DNA from: an uncultured Alphaproteobacteria bacterium
GTDB taxonomy: Bacteria; Pseudomonadota; Alphaproteobacteria; Micropepsales; Micropepsaceae
Direction: 5' to 3'
DNA: 64,000 bases
NCBI GenBank assembly: GCA_902825865.1
Contig: CADECX010000016.1
Coordinates: 1-64,000 of the forward strand
Part shown: piece by piece, positions 52,897 to 62,670 of the stretch
How positions within the stretch are numbered: the first letter of the stretch is position 1
How the letters are laid out: every line of letters starts with the position of its first letter
Position numbers and translations under genes: made by a program
Notes under the pieces: generated by a model
The model's input: the letters and a program-made list of their open reading frames with translations, nothing else
Told to the model about the DNA's origin: nothing
Databases searched by the model: none

Positions 52897-55191
52897 ATGA
52901 GCGAGATTTCCCACCAGATCTGGGACATGAAGTACCGGCTGAAAGCGCCGGACGGCACGCCCATCGACCGCGATGTGCCGGACAGTTGGGCGCGCGTGGC
53001 GCTGGCTTTGGCACAGGCCGAAGCACCCGATCAGCGTGTGAGCCGGGCGCAGGAATTTGCCCGCGCTCTTGCCGGTCACAAATTTCTTCCCGCCGGACGC
53101 ATTTTGGCAGGCGCCGGGACAGGCCGCAGCGTCACCTTGTTCAACTGTTTTGTGATGGGTTCAATCGAAGATTCCATGGACGGAATCTTTTCCGGCTTGC
53201 GCGAAGCGGCGCTGACGCTGCAGCAAGGCGGCGGCATCGGTTATGACTTTTCCACGCTGCGGCCCAAGGGCGCCGCCGTTGCCGGTGTCGGCGCGGATGC
53301 TTCCGGCCCGGTGTCCTTCATGGATGTGTGGGACGCGATGTGCCGCACCATCATGAGCGCCGGTTCACGGCGCGGCGCGATGATGGCGACCCTGAGGATC
53401 GATCATCCCGACATCGAAGACTTCATCACCGCCAAGCGAACGCCGGGACGGCTTTCCAATTTCAACCTTTCGGTGCTGGTCAGCGACGCCTTCATGGCGG
53501 CCGTGAAGGCTGATGCCGAATGGGTGCTGAAATTCGGCGGCAAGACCTATCGTACCGTTCAGGCAAAAGCGCTGTGGGACACCATCATGCGCTCGACCTA
53601 TGATCATGCCGAGCCTGGTGTGATCTTCATCGATCGCATCAACAGCCAAAACAATCTGGGCTATTGCGAAACCATCGCCGCCACCAATCCTTGCGGCGAG
53701 CAGCCTTTGCCGCCCTATGGCGCCTGCCTGCTCGGTTCCATCAATCTGGCCAGGCTGGTGCGCAATCCCTTCGAGGCCGAGGCCGCGTTGGATCTGGCCG
53801 AGTTGGAGGGGCTGGTTAAAACCGCGGTGCGGATGATGGACAATGCCATCACCGTGTCGCGCTTTCCCTTGGATGCCCAGGCACAGGAAGCGCGCGCCAA
53901 GCGCCGTATCGGTTTGGGTGTGACGGGTCTCGCCGATGCCTTGATCTTTTGCCGGGTCAAATATGGTTCGCGGCGCAGCCTGGAGCTGATCGGGGAATGG
54001 CTTAAGACCCTCAGCCAGGCCGCCTATCGCGCCAGTATCGAATTGGCCAAGGAAAAGGGCGCTTTCCCGCTTTACGACATGAATCCCTATCTGGCGCGGC
54101 CGCACATCCAGGCTTTGCCGCCCGACCTCTATCAGGCCATCGCGGCGCATGGCATCCGCAATGCCCTGCTGACATCCATCGCGCCCACCGGCACCATTTC
54201 CTTGTTCGCGGACAATGTCTCCAGCGGCATCGAGCCGGTCTTTGCTTTCAACTATAAGCGCAAGGTGTTGCAGCCCGACGGCAGCAGGCGCGAGGAAATG
54301 GTCAGCGACTATGCGGTGCGCCTTTTCCAGCAGAAATTCGGCGCCGACGCCGCCCTGCCCGATTACTTCGTCAACGCCCAGACCCTTTCGCCGTCGGATC
54401 ATCTGGCGGTGCAGGCTGCGGCTCAGCCATATATCGACAGCGCCATTTCCAAGACCATCAATGTCCCGGCGGCGATTTCCTTCCAGGATTTCAGCCATGT
54501 CTATCTGGAAGCCTATGCCCTGGGCTGCAAGGGCTGCACCACCTATCGCCCCAATGCGGTGACCGGCTCGGTCTTGTCGGTGGAAGAACCGCAAGTGACG
54601 GCGTCCCCTGCCGCCGTGTCCGAACCCGAATTGCCCCTGCCGGCGCCGGAACCGCGCCTGCCTGCGGAAAAGGGCGGCGTGGTCTATATGACCAGGCCGC
54701 TGGACCGCCCCGACGCCCTGATGGGGCGCACTTACAAGATCAAATGGCTGGACAGCGATCACGCCTTTTACATCACCATCAATGACATCGAGAAAGACGG
54801 GCGGCGGCGGCCCTTCGAGGTCTTCATCAATTCCAAGAATATGGAAGCCTATGCCTGGGCTTTGGCGCTGACCCGCATGATCTCGGCGGTATTCCGGCGC
54901 GGGGGCGATGTTTCCTTCGTGGTCGATGAGATGAAGGCGATCTTCGATCCGCGCGGCGGCCAGTGGATGAACGGCCGTTATGTCCCGTCCTTGCTGGCGG
55001 CGATCGGCGAGGTGATCGAGCGGCATATGATCGAAATCGGCTTTCTGGGCCGGCGCGATCCCGGTTTGGTGCCCGAGGTGCCTGCCGAAGGCGCCCGCGC
55101 CCGTTATTGTCCGCGTTGCGGTGATGCCAGCTTCATCAAGCTGGAAGGCTGCGATTCCTGCTTGTCTTGCGGCTACTCCAAGTGTAGCTGA
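52897..55191 (+). CDS. nrdJ: adenosylcobalamin-dependent ribonucleotide reductase (class II)
   Basis: 764 residues from ATG 52897. SVTLFNCFVMG has the first redox Cys, ATNPCGEQPLPPYGACLLGSINL the NPCGE radical-site and second Cys, and a C-terminal zinc ribbon (YCPRCGDASF...CDSCLSCGYSKC) reloads the disulfide. No nrdB or nrdI partners, consistent with the B12 form. Reduces ribonucleotides regardless of oxygen. No cobalamin riboswitch recognised in the 102-bp leader. Confidence 0.93.
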   Translation: MSEISHQIWDMKYRLKAPDGTPIDRDVPDSWARVALALAQAEAPDQRVSRAQEFARALAGHKFLPAGRILAGAGTGRSVTLFNCFVMGSIEDSMDGIFSGLREAALTLQQGGGIGYDFSTLRPKGAAVAGVGADASGPVSFMDVWDAMCRTIMSAGSRRGAMMATLRIDHPDIEDFITAKRTPGRLSNFNLSVLVSDAFMAAVKADAEWVLKFGGKTYRTVQAKALWDTIMRSTYDHAEPGVIFIDRINSQNNLGYCETIAATNPCGEQPLPPYGACLLGSINLARLVRNPFEAEAALDLAELEGLVKTAVRMMDNAITVSRFPLDAQAQEARAKRRIGLGVTGLADALIFCRVKYGSRRSLELIGEWLKTLSQAAYRASIELAKEKGAFPLYDMNPYLARPHIQALPPDLYQAIAAHGIRNALLTSIAPTGTISLFADNVSSGIEPVFAFNYKRKVLQPDGSRREEMVSDYAVRLFQQKFGADAALPDYFVNAQTLSPSDHLAVQAAAQPYIDSAISKTINVPAAISFQDFSHVYLEAYALGCKGCTTYRPNAVTGSVLSVEEPQVTASPAAVSEPELPLPAPEPRLPAEKGGVVYMTRPLDRPDALMGRTYKIKWLDSDHAFYITINDIEKDGRRRPFEVFINSKNMEAYAWALALTRMISAVFRRGGDVSFVVDEMKAIFDPRGGQWMNGRYVPSLLAAIGEVIERHMIEIGFLGRRDPGLVPEVPAEGARARYCPRCGDASFIKLEGCDSCLSCGYSKCS

Positions 55192-55196
55192 AACCC

Positions 55197-55952
55197 GTGT
55201 TCAAATATTCCAGCCGCTTCTGGCTCTACGCTCCTGCCGCACTATTCGCGCTTTTGGCCGCCGCGGTGATGATTCACTGGTGGATGCTGGCCGGTCCGTT
55301 CGAGAAAAAGCTCGCCGCGCTGAAAGGCCATGAAGCGATTCCCGGCATCACCTTGAATTGGGACAAGCTCGAGGTCGGCGGCTTTCCCTTCCGCCTGGAC
55401 GCCAACTTTCAGAATTTCCGCGTCGCGGGCGCCGGCGCGCATGGGCCGTTTTCCTGGCGCAGCGAAGAATTCGCCATGCACGGCCTGACCTATGGCCGCA
55501 GCCAGGATGTCTATGAAGCGGCGGGCCGGCAACAGATCAGTTGGACGGATTCCGGTGGCGAAGCCCGCGCCGCCTCGTTTCAAGCGGGCAGCATGCGCGG
55601 CAGCAGCATTATAGGGCGCCAAGGACTGACGCGCTTTGACCTGGATATCGCGGAACTGGGCGGCCCCGATTTCACCCTGATCCGATTCCAATTCCATATG
55701 CGGCAGGGTCCGGATGGCAACAGCCTGAATTTGATGGTCAGCACCGATAGACTGCCGGTTGGAAGCAAGAAACTGGAGCATCGCCAGCTTTACCTCACCC
55801 TGGAGAAGACCGAGGCTTTGCTGCCGTTGTTGCGGGGAGAGAAATCATGGCCTGATGCCGTCCAGCGCTGGCGCGGGGACGGCGGAAGCGAGAAATTGTC
55901 CGATGATGCCGGCGAACGGAGCTTGGCTGAGCTGCTGAACCCGCTCTACTAG
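55197..55952 (+). CDS. DUF2125 domain membrane-anchored protein
   Basis: 251 residues from GTG 55197, five bases after the nrdJ stop. One N-terminal helix (FWLYAPAALFALLAAAVMIHW) and then the DUF2125 start GPFEKKLAALKGHEA, LEVGGFPFRLDANFQNF. A periplasmic beta-rich domain, function unknown. Converges on tyrA, overlapping by four bases. Confidence 0.88.
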   Translation: MFKYSSRFWLYAPAALFALLAAAVMIHWWMLAGPFEKKLAALKGHEAIPGITLNWDKLEVGGFPFRLDANFQNFRVAGAGAHGPFSWRSEEFAMHGLTYGRSQDVYEAAGRQQISWTDSGGEARAASFQAGSMRGSSIIGRQGLTRFDLDIAELGGPDFTLIRFQFHMRQGPDGNSLNLMVSTDRLPVGSKKLEHRQLYLTLEKTEALLPLLRGEKSWPDAVQRWRGDGGSEKLSDDAGERSLAELLNPLY

Positions 55953-56995
55953 CGCCGGGTCTTGCCGCGCCGCACCGTTTTCTTGGCTTTGCTTTTTTTC
56001 TTGTTTGCGGCGGGTTTCTTGCCCGTCTTCTTTGACGGTTTGGCGCGCTTTTTCTTTTCTTCCGGCTCCGGCGCGACATACAGCTGGAACGGCAGACGGC
56101 CGAAATTGGGCGCCGCGGTATCCTGGCCGATATCGATAATGGCGCGGCGGATGGCGCGGGTGCGGGTGAAGAGGTCGAACAGCGCCTGGCCGTCGCCATT
56201 GCGCACCGCGCGCTGCAACTGGCTCAAATCCTCATTGAAACGGCCCAGCACTTCCAGCACCGCGTCGCGATTGTTCAGGAACACGTCGCGCCACATCGTC
56301 GGATCGCTCGCGGCAATACGCGTAAAATCGCGAAAACCGCTGGCGGAATATTTGATCACTTCGCCTTCGGTCACCTGCTCCAGGTCATGGGCGGTGCCGA
56401 CGATATTGTAGGCGATCAAGTGCGGCAGATGGGACGTGATGGCCAGCACCAGGTCATGATGGCCGCTGTCCATCACATCGACCTGGCTGCCCAGCCCGAG
56501 CCAGAAATCCTTGAGCTTGTCCACGGCGCGCTGATCACTGCCCGGCACCGGAGTCAAAATCGCCCAGCGCCCGTCGAACAGGCTGGCAAAGCCCGACTCC
56601 GGACCGGAGAATTCCGTACCGGCGATGGGATGGGCGGGAATGAAGTGCACGCCCTTTGGCACATGCGGGCCGACATCGCGTACCACCGCGCTTTTGACCG
56701 AACCCACATCGGACAGGATCGCGCCTTGCGCCAGATGCGGCGCGATCGCCCGGGCGATGCTCTTATAGGCGCCGACGGGCGCGCAAAGGATCACCAGCTC
56801 CGCGCCCTTTACCGCCTCGCCGACATCGCTGTGCAAGCTGTCGCAGAAGCCGATGGCCCGCGCCCGTTCCAGCACATCGGCGCTCATGTCATGACCGGCG
56901 ATCTGGCCGGCGAGATGGCCGCGGCGCGCGGCATGGGCGATGGACGAGCCGATCAAGCCCAAGCCGATAATGGCGATCTTCTTCATTGGCCCCAT
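55949..56995 (-). CDS. tyrA: prephenate/arogenate dehydrogenase with basic tail
   Basis: 348 residues. NAD motif IAIIGLGLIGSSIAHAARRG, VGSVKSAV, PAHPIAGTEFSGP and TSHLPHLIAYNIVG mark the TyrA family (tyrosine synthesis). The last 40 residues after about 308 are Lys/Arg-rich (EEKKKRAKPSKKTGKKPAAN and onward), absent from standard TyrA. Start ATG 56995 or 56986 (MKKIAIIG), one base after the hisC stop, so hisC-tyrA are coupled. Confidence 0.92.
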   Translation of the reverse strand: MGPMKKIAIIGLGLIGSSIAHAARRGHLAGQIAGHDMSADVLERARAIGFCDSLHSDVGEAVKGAELVILCAPVGAYKSIARAIAPHLAQGAILSDVGSVKSAVVRDVGPHVPKGVHFIPAHPIAGTEFSGPESGFASLFDGRWAILTPVPGSDQRAVDKLKDFWLGLGSQVDVMDSGHHDLVLAITSHLPHLIAYNIVGTAHDLEQVTEGEVIKYSASGFRDFTRIAASDPTMWRDVFLNNRDAVLEVLGRFNEDLSQLQRAVRNGDGQALFDLFTRTRAIRRAIIDIGQDTAAPNFGRLPFQLYVAPEPEEKKKRAKPSKKTGKKPAANKKKSKAKKTVRRGKTRR

Positions 56996-56996
56996 G

Positions 56997-58127
56997 TTAT
57001 GCCGCCATGAATTGCTGAATCAGGGATACGGCCAGCTTGTTCTGCTCCCCGGTGCCGACCGTCATGCGCAAACAGTTGGGCAGCCCGTAGCTGGCTACCC
57101 CCCGTAGTATAATGCCGTTCTGTGAAAGAAAAGCATCTGCCTTGGCGGCGGTTTTTTCGCCGCCCGTTTCTTTGGCGCCTTCGGCGCCGGGGGGCGGAAA
57201 ATGGATCAGCACGAAATTTGCCGCGCTGTCGTCGACCCGAAGCCCGGTTTTGCGGATTTCCGCCGTGATCCAAGGCAGCCATTGGCTGTTGTGCTTCACA
57301 GAGGCCCAGAAATGGTCGCGGTCGCGGACCGCCGCCGCCCCCACGAGCTGCTGAAGGGTCGAGGTATTGAAGGGGCCCCGGATGCGGTTGAGGACGTCGC
57401 AGATGGCGGCGGGCGCGTACAACCAGCCCAGCCTCAGCGCGGCCAAGCCGTAGAGCTTAGAGAAGGTGCGAGTCATCACCACATTGTCGTGGCGCGTGAC
57501 GAGTTCGATCCCGGCCTCATAATCCTTCGCAGTGACATATTCGGCATAGGCCGAGTCGATCACCAGCAATACATTCTTGGGGAGACCGGCATGCAAACGC
57601 GCCATCTCCTCCCGGTTCAGCATCGAGCCGGTGGGATTGTTGGGATTGGCGATATAGACAATGCGGGTCTTGGGCGTCACCGCCGCCAGCATGGCCTCGA
57701 CATCCACCTTGATGGCGCTGTTGGTGGTCTTTTCCGGCACCATCACCGGCGTGGCGCTGTTGGCGCGGGTGATGATCTCATAGACCAGGAAGGCGTGGCG
57801 GCTGAGGACCGCTTCATCGCCGGGCTGGAGATAGGCATTGGCCAACATGGTCAGCAGCGGACCAGAACCCTCACCGCCCACCACGATCCGATCCGGATTC
57901 AGGCCATGCACTTCACCGATCGCCTCGCGCAGCAGGCGCGAGCTGCCATCGGGATAGAGTTGCAGGTCGTGGGACGCGGCGGACAGCGCTGCCATCGCCT
58001 TGGGGCTGGGACCAATCGGCGATTCATTGGCGGACAGTTTGACCACCTTGGCCACCCCAGGAATGGCGGCGCGCCCGCCGACATAGAGCGAGATGTCCAG
58101 AATGCCGGGCTTGGGCGAAGGTGTCAT
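56997..58127 (-). CDS. hisC: histidinol-phosphate aminotransferase
   Basis: 376 residues from ATG 58127. VKLSANESPIGPSPKAMAAL opens the fold, IANPNNPTGSMLN binds PLP, and RTFSKLYGLAALRLGW carries the PLP Lys. Next to tyrA it may also transaminate prephenate or aromatic keto acids, a dual role known for HisC. Divergent from metX across 201 bp that include a tandem repeat. Confidence 0.93.
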   Translation of the reverse strand: MTPSPKPGILDISLYVGGRAAIPGVAKVVKLSANESPIGPSPKAMAALSAASHDLQLYPDGSSRLLREAIGEVHGLNPDRIVVGGEGSGPLLTMLANAYLQPGDEAVLSRHAFLVYEIITRANSATPVMVPEKTTNSAIKVDVEAMLAAVTPKTRIVYIANPNNPTGSMLNREEMARLHAGLPKNVLLVIDSAYAEYVTAKDYEAGIELVTRHDNVVMTRTFSKLYGLAALRLGWLYAPAAICDVLNRIRGPFNTSTLQQLVGAAAVRDRDHFWASVKHNSQWLPWITAEIRKTGLRVDDSAANFVLIHFPPPGAEGAKETGGEKTAAKADAFLSQNGIILRGVASYGLPNCLRMTVGTGEQNKLAVSLIQQFMAA

Positions 58128-58140
58128 AACAGGGCTCAAG

Positions 58141-58216
58141 AAGGGCGTTAGGCGCGAGCCGGACCACCCCGTTAAAGGGCGTTAGGCGTAAGCCGGACCG
58201 CCCCACTTAAAAGGGC
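58141..58216. repeat. 34-bp tandem repeat in the hisC-metX divergent region
   Basis: AAGGGCGTTAGGCG(C/T)(G/A)AGCCGGACC(A/G)CCCC... at 58141-58174 and 58175-58208, then a partial third AAGGGCGG. Lies 14 bp upstream of hisC's ATG on its template side and about 115 bp before metX. Confidence 0.8.
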
Positions 58217-58266
58217 GGTATTGATAGGGCGGGACCGGCCCAAAAGCAAAGCGGGGCTGCCATTCG

Positions 58267-58295
58267 TTGACTTCAAGGGAGGCCCGCCTTAGCTA
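58267..58295 (+). promoter_or_regulatory. weak candidate promoter of metX
   Basis: TTGACT (58267-58272), 17-bp spacer, TAGCTA (58290-58295). The -10 is poor. A seven-codon frame (58316-58336, MPLFHD) overlaps the metX start downstream. Confidence 0.25.
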
Positions 58296-58328
58296 CGACT
58301 CTTCAAGGATTTAGGATGCCCCTGTTCC

Positions 58329-59486
58329 ATGACTGAGGCCCCTCGTTTCCTGCGCCCGGTGACCGCGCCATCCGCCGATGTCGGCATGGCGGTCACCTTC
58401 GATACGCCGCTGCGGCTGGACTGCGGCCGCGACCTTGCGCCTTTCACGGTCGCCTATATGACCTATGGCAAGCTGAACACGGCCAAAAGCAATGCGATCC
58501 TGATCTGCCATGCCCTGACCGGCGATCAGTTCGTGGCGTCCGACCACCCCATCACCGGCAAGCCCGGCTGGTGGACCACCATGATCGGTCCCGGCAAGCC
58601 GGTCGATACCGACCGCTTCTTTGTCATCTGCGCCAATGTGCTGGGCGGCTGCATGGGCTCGACCGGTCCCGCCGAGATCGATTGCGCCACCGGCAAACCC
58701 TATGGCCTGAATTTCCCCCTGGTCACCATTCGCGACATGGTGCGCGCCCAAAAAAGGCTGGTCGAGTATCTGGGCATCGACAAGCTGCTGGCGGTGATCG
58801 GCGGTTCGATGGGCGGCATGCAGGCGCTGCAATGGGCCGCGTCCTATCCCGAGAATTTGCGCGCGGTGGTGCCGATCGCCTGCGCCGCGCGCCATTCGGC
58901 GCAGAACATCGCCTTTCACGAAGTCGGCCGCCAGGCGATCATGGCCGATCCCGACTGGAAAGGCGGGGAGTATCAACTGCACGACACCAAGCCCTCCAAA
59001 GGCCTGGCCGTGGCGCGCATGGCCGCCCATATCACCTATGTTTCGGAAATGGCGCTGCAGCGCAAGTTTGGCCGGGCCTTGCAAAATCGCGAGGCGCTGT
59101 CCTTTCAATTCGCGCCCGATTTTCAGATCGAATCCTATCTCCATCACCAGGGCGCGACTTTTGTCGACCGCTTTGACGCCAATTCCTATCTCTACATCAC
59201 CCGCGCCATGGACTATTTCGACTTGGCCGAGGAGCATGGCGGGCAGTTGTCGGACGTGTTCCGGGTGAATTCGGCGCGTTTCTGCATCATCGCCTTCACC
59301 AGCGATTGGCTGTTCCCGCCGGTGGAAAACAAGCGCATCGCCCATGCCCTGAATGCGGTGGCGGCACAAGTAAGCTTTGTCGAGATCAAGAGCGACAAGG
59401 GCCATGACGCGTTCCTGTTGGACGAGCCGGAAATGTTCGCCACCGTGCGCGGCTTTCTCAATCACGCAGCGCAAGATCTGGCATGA
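58329..59486 (+). CDS. metX: homoserine O-acetyltransferase
   Basis: 385-residue alpha/beta hydrolase that acetylates (or succinylates) homoserine, committing it to methionine. [16 protein letters not shown] has the nucleophilic Ser, FTSDWLFPP the Asp and KGHDAFLLD the His. ATG 58329 begins [15 protein letters not shown]. Overlaps metW (ATGA). Confidence 0.95.
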   Translation: MTEAPRFLRPVTAPSADVGMAVTFDTPLRLDCGRDLAPFTVAYMTYGKLNTAKSNAILICHALTGDQFVASDHPITGKPGWWTTMIGPGKPVDTDRFFVICANVLGGCMGSTGPAEIDCATGKPYGLNFPLVTIRDMVRAQKRLVEYLGIDKLLAVIGGSMGGMQALQWAASYPENLRAVVPIACAARHSAQNIAFHEVGRQAIMADPDWKGGEYQLHDTKPSKGLAVARMAAHITYVSEMALQRKFGRALQNREALSFQFAPDFQIESYLHHQGATFVDRFDANSYLYITRAMDYFDLAEEHGGQLSDVFRVNSARFCIIAFTSDWLFPPVENKRIAHALNAVAAQVSFVEIKSDKGHDAFLLDEPEMFATVRGFLNHAAQDLA

Positions 59487-60121
59487 GCACAGCTGAAACT
59501 TCTTTGGCACTACGTCCCGACCTGGCGGCGATTGCCGCAATGATCCGCCCCGGCGCGCGGGTGCTGGATGTCGGCTGCGGCGACGGCGCGCTGCTGGAAC
59601 ATCTCAAATCCAAGAATGTGGATGGACGCGGCATCGAGATTTCCCAGGCCAATGTGAATGCCTGTGTGGCGCGCGGCCTGGCGGTGGTGCAAGGCGACGC
59701 CGATACCGATCTGGTGGATTATCCGGCGCAGGTGTTCGACGCGGTGATCCTCTCCCAGACCATCCAGGCGACGGAAAAGCCGCGCGCGGTGCTGGAGCAT
59801 CTGCTCCGCATCGGCCGGCGCACCGCGATTTCATTGCCCAATTTCGGTTATTGGAAAGTGCGCGCCGCGCTTCTCACCGGCGGGCGGATGCCGCGCACCA
59901 GGGCGCTGGATTATTCCTGGTGGGCGACGCCAAACATCCATCTTTGCACCCTGGCCGATTTCGTCGATCTGACGCGGGAATGCGGCGCGACGATCGTGGA
60001 AGCCCATGCCTTGAACGATAACGGCACCCGATCGGTGATGAATCCCAAGACCCTGACGCACGGTTTTTTCGGCCCCAACCTGTTCGCCCAGGGCGGCGTC
60101 TTTCTTCTTAAGAAGAGCTAG
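59483..60121 (+). CDS. metW: methionine biosynthesis protein MetW
   Basis: 212 residues: [20 protein letters not shown] (SAM-fold motif I), [41 protein letters not shown]. MetW stabilises or activates MetX in this gene pair. Converges on a methyltransferase gene with a 14-bp overlap. Confidence 0.94.
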   Translation: MSTAETSLALRPDLAAIAAMIRPGARVLDVGCGDGALLEHLKSKNVDGRGIEISQANVNACVARGLAVVQGDADTDLVDYPAQVFDAVILSQTIQATEKPRAVLEHLLRIGRRTAISLPNFGYWKVRAALLTGGRMPRTRALDYSWWATPNIHLCTLADFVDLTRECGATIVEAHALNDNGTRSVMNPKTLTHGFFGPNLFAQGGVFLLKKS

Positions 60122-60827
60122 CCGTCGGCTTGAGCGCAATCGCCGCGGCTTGGGTCAGGCCGGGGGTGACGCCGGCATAAAGCGACTTGGCGGCTTCCAC
60201 CACATGCACCCCGCCGATGCCCGGGAACAGCCGGTTGCCCATTTTCTCCCAGCCCGTGCCGGTGCGGGTGACGGTTTCGAAGGGCGGGGCGTAAAGCGCG
60301 CGCGACCAGCGGGTGGATTCAAACTGCCCGCCGGCGAGCAGGCCTTCCAGCTCCATCTTGGAAAAGGGACGGCCATGGCCGAAGGGCGATCTTTGCACCT
60401 GGGCCCACAGGCTGGCGCGGTTGGGCGCCACCAGCAGGATGCGGCCCTCAGGCGCCAAGACCCGCCACAGTTGGCGCAGCAGCGCGCGCAGGCTTTCGGA
60501 GGATTCCAGCCCATGCACGATCAGGATGCGGTCGAAAAACATGTCGGGAAAAGGCAGCGCGTCTTCCTCGCAGAATAGCGAGGCGTTCTTGCCGTCGGGC
60601 CAGCCGAAACTTTCAGTCCCGCTGTTCAGCGGTCCCGGCATGGCGGCGATGGTGCGCTCGGTGCCGGAAAAAGCCCGCAAATAGGGAATGGCGAAACCAT
60701 AGCCCAGCAGCCGGTAATTGCGCAGATTGGGCCAGATGATCTGAATTTCGTTGAAGATGGCGCGCCGCGCCATCCGGCCCAGCGGTGTGTGATAAAAAGC
60801 GGTCAGGTCGCGAACATCCTGCGGCAT
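60108..60827 (-). CDS. SAM-dependent methyltransferase-fold protein
   Basis: 239 residues. DVRDLTAFYHTPLGRMARR, YRLLGYGFAIPYLRAF, FFDRILIVHGLESSESLRAL and EGRILLVAPNRASLWAQ are the fold of type 11 methyltransferases found beside gloB in alphaproteobacteria. Motif I (GYGFAIP) is atypical, so activity is uncertain. Divergent from gloB by 76 bp. Confidence 0.75.
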   Translation of the reverse strand: MPQDVRDLTAFYHTPLGRMARRAIFNEIQIIWPNLRNYRLLGYGFAIPYLRAFSGTERTIAAMPGPLNSGTESFGWPDGKNASLFCEEDALPFPDMFFDRILIVHGLESSESLRALLRQLWRVLAPEGRILLVAPNRASLWAQVQRSPFGHGRPFSKMELEGLLAGGQFESTRWSRALYAPPFETVTRTGTGWEKMGNRLFPGIGGVHVVEAAKSLYAGVTPGLTQAAAIALKPTASSS

Positions 60828-60903
60828 GGAAGCAGATTAGGGCCGAAGTGCGTTTGTTCAAAGACGAGCTTTTGGTAACCTCCGAATTAAGGAGACCCCC
60901 AAA

Positions 60904-61671
60904 ATGTCAGCCGAGAAGACCATTCAGATCGAGATCATCCCCTGCCTATCCGACAATTACGCCTATCTGATCAAGTCGGGCGCCCAATGCGCGATCGTCG
61001 ACCCGTCGGAGCCGGAGCCGGTGCGCGCCGCCCTGGCCAGGACGGGCTGGAAGCTGACCCATATCCTCAACACCCATCATCATCTGGATCACTGCGGCGG
61101 CAACCTGGCGCTCAAGGAAGAGACCGGGGCCCAGATCGTGGGGCCGGGCAAGGACGCCGCCCGCATTCCGGGTCTGGATGTGGGGGTGGACGAGAGCACC
61201 GGCTGGGAATTTGACGGCCGCAAGGTTCAGGTCCTGGAAGTGCCGGCCCACACCAGGGGCGCCATCACCTTTGTGATCGACGGCAATGCCTTTACCGGCG
61301 ACACGCTGTTCACCCTGGGTTGCGGGCGGCTGTTCGAGGGCGATCCCCAGATGATGTGGACCAGCCTTTCCAAGCTGATGACCCTGCCGGATGAGACAAA
61401 GGTCTATTGCGGCCATGAATATACCCAGAGCAATGGCCGCTTCGCCCTTACCCTTGAGCCCGGCAATGCGGCGCTGAAGGCGCGGATGGACGAGGTTATT
61501 GCCACGCGTCAGGCGGGCAAGCCGACCGTGCCATCGACCATGGGGCTGGAGAAAAAGACCAATCCCTTCCTGCGCCCGGATTCAGCGGAGATCCGCAAGT
61601 CCCTGGGCATGGAAAAGGCAGGCGATGTCGCGGTTTTCGGCGAGATCAGGGCGCGGAAAGATAAGTTCTAA
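60904..61671 (+). CDS. gloB: hydroxyacylglutathione hydrolase (glyoxalase II)
   Basis: 255 residues: NTHHHLDHCGGN is the THxHxDH metal motif; AHTRGAITF, FTGDTLFTLGCGRLFEGDP and YCGHEYTQSN supply other ligands. Hydrolyses S-lactoylglutathione in methylglyoxal detoxification. AAGGAG precedes ATG 60904. Confidence 0.95.
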   Translation: MSAEKTIQIEIIPCLSDNYAYLIKSGAQCAIVDPSEPEPVRAALARTGWKLTHILNTHHHLDHCGGNLALKEETGAQIVGPGKDAARIPGLDVGVDESTGWEFDGRKVQVLEVPAHTRGAITFVIDGNAFTGDTLFTLGCGRLFEGDPQMMWTSLSKLMTLPDETKVYCGHEYTQSNGRFALTLEPGNAALKARMDEVIATRQAGKPTVPSTMGLEKKTNPFLRPDSAEIRKSLGMEKAGDVAVFGEIRARKDKF

Positions 61672-61679
61672 CCCCTCCT

Positions 61680-61752
61680 CCATGGGCGGCCTCCGAGCCG
61701 CCCATCCAACTTGTTTCAATAAGTTGGATGGCCGGGTTGAACCCGGCCATGG
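61680..61752. repeat. composite palindromic repeat A4
   Basis: Hairpin 61680-61708 (arms GGGCGGC/GCCGCCC, loop CTCCGA) and hairpin 61725-61752 (arms GGCCGGG/CCCGGCC), bounded by CCATGG; inner CCAACTT/AAGTTGG also pair. Between convergent gloB and a lipoprotein gene. Confidence 0.8.
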
Positions 61753-61755
61753 TGA

Positions 61756-61950
61756 TTAGTGGGATTTCTGGTCTTCGGAGTCGCCGCTGCCGAAGGGCGC
61801 GGTGACGACGCCTGCGGTCGTTGAGACGACCGTGCCGCCCGCATCCACCACCGTAGAGGCGGCGTCATAGGCCATGCAGCCATAAAGCAGAATGGTCATG
61901 GCGGCGAAGACCGCGGCAGTGACAGGCGAGGATGTGACCGAGTTTGTCAT
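61756..61950 (-). CDS. small lipoprotein
   Basis: 64 residues from ATG 61950: MTNSVTSSPVTAAVFAAMTI then LLYGC (lipobox), followed by a short repetitive Val/Thr/Ala helix (AASTVVDAGGTVVSTTAGVV) and an acidic end. Family unknown. Confidence 0.65.
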   Translation of the reverse strand: MTNSVTSSPVTAAVFAAMTILLYGCMAYDAASTVVDAGGTVVSTTAGVVTAPFGSGDSEDQKSH

Positions 61951-62027
61951 ACGGGCCAACGTGATTTGATTGATCGGATTTGACAGCGGCGCACCTTAAC
62001 GGCCCAATGGTCAAAATATTGCTAACC

Positions 62028-62639
62028 ATGGCCAAGATGCCCAAATCGCAATCGCTGTTTGTCACCCGGCTGTATCGGGGCCGCATCGCCGTGCCGCGCG
62101 ACCTGGAAAAAACCTGCCTGGGCATTGCCGCCGACGACAGTGCCGGGCAGCGCTGGTCGCGCCAGCACAATTACGGCGGCTATACCTCCTATGCCTCGCT
62201 CAACGATCTGACCTATCGCGCCAGTATTTTTGCCGATCTGGAGCGCGCCCTGTCAAAACATGTCGCCGCGTTCGCGCGCGAGCTGCAGTTCGAGACGGCG
62301 GGAAAGAAGCTCAAGCTGGACAGTCTCTGGATCAATGTGATGGAAAAGGACGCGGTCCATACACCGCACATCCACCCCCATTCGGTGATCAGCGGCACCT
62401 ATTATGTGACCGTGCCGCCCAAATCCGGCGTCCTCCGTTTCGAAGACCCGCGCCTGGCGATGCTGATGGCGGCGCCGGCAAAGAAACCCAATGCACGCCC
62501 CGAAAATCGCAGCTTTGTGGACGTGACGCCCAAGCCCGGCATGCTGCTGTTATGGGAAAGCTGGCTGCGCCATGGCGTGGAGCCCAATCGCGCCCGCGGG
62601 CGGCGCATTTCGGTGAGTTTCAACTACCGTTTGGACTAG
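62028..62639 (+). CDS. 2-oxoglutarate/Fe(II) oxygenase (TIGR02466-like)
   Basis: About 203 residues from ATG 62028 (62007 or TTG 61980 are alternatives). HTPHIHPHSVISGTYYVTVP has the HxH...SGxYY motif of the 2OG-FeII_Oxy_5 family and LRHGVEPNRARGRRISVSFNY the distal His and 2OG-binding Arg. Substrate unknown. Confidence 0.82.
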   Translation: MAKMPKSQSLFVTRLYRGRIAVPRDLEKTCLGIAADDSAGQRWSRQHNYGGYTSYASLNDLTYRASIFADLERALSKHVAAFARELQFETAGKKLKLDSLWINVMEKDAVHTPHIHPHSVISGTYYVTVPPKSGVLRFEDPRLAMLMAAPAKKPNARPENRSFVDVTPKPGMLLLWESWLRHGVEPNRARGRRISVSFNYRLD

Positions 62640-62670
62640 TATAGCCGCAACAGAAAACAGGGAGGACGTC

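Noticed and set aside
53365..55026. 553-aa minus-strand open frame over nrdJ
   Set aside because: Antisense to catalytic motifs of nrdJ; no family resemblance.
58209..58328. SAM-II type riboswitch upstream of metX
   Set aside because: The conserved pseudoknot words of SAM-II were not found; no other SAM motif seen.
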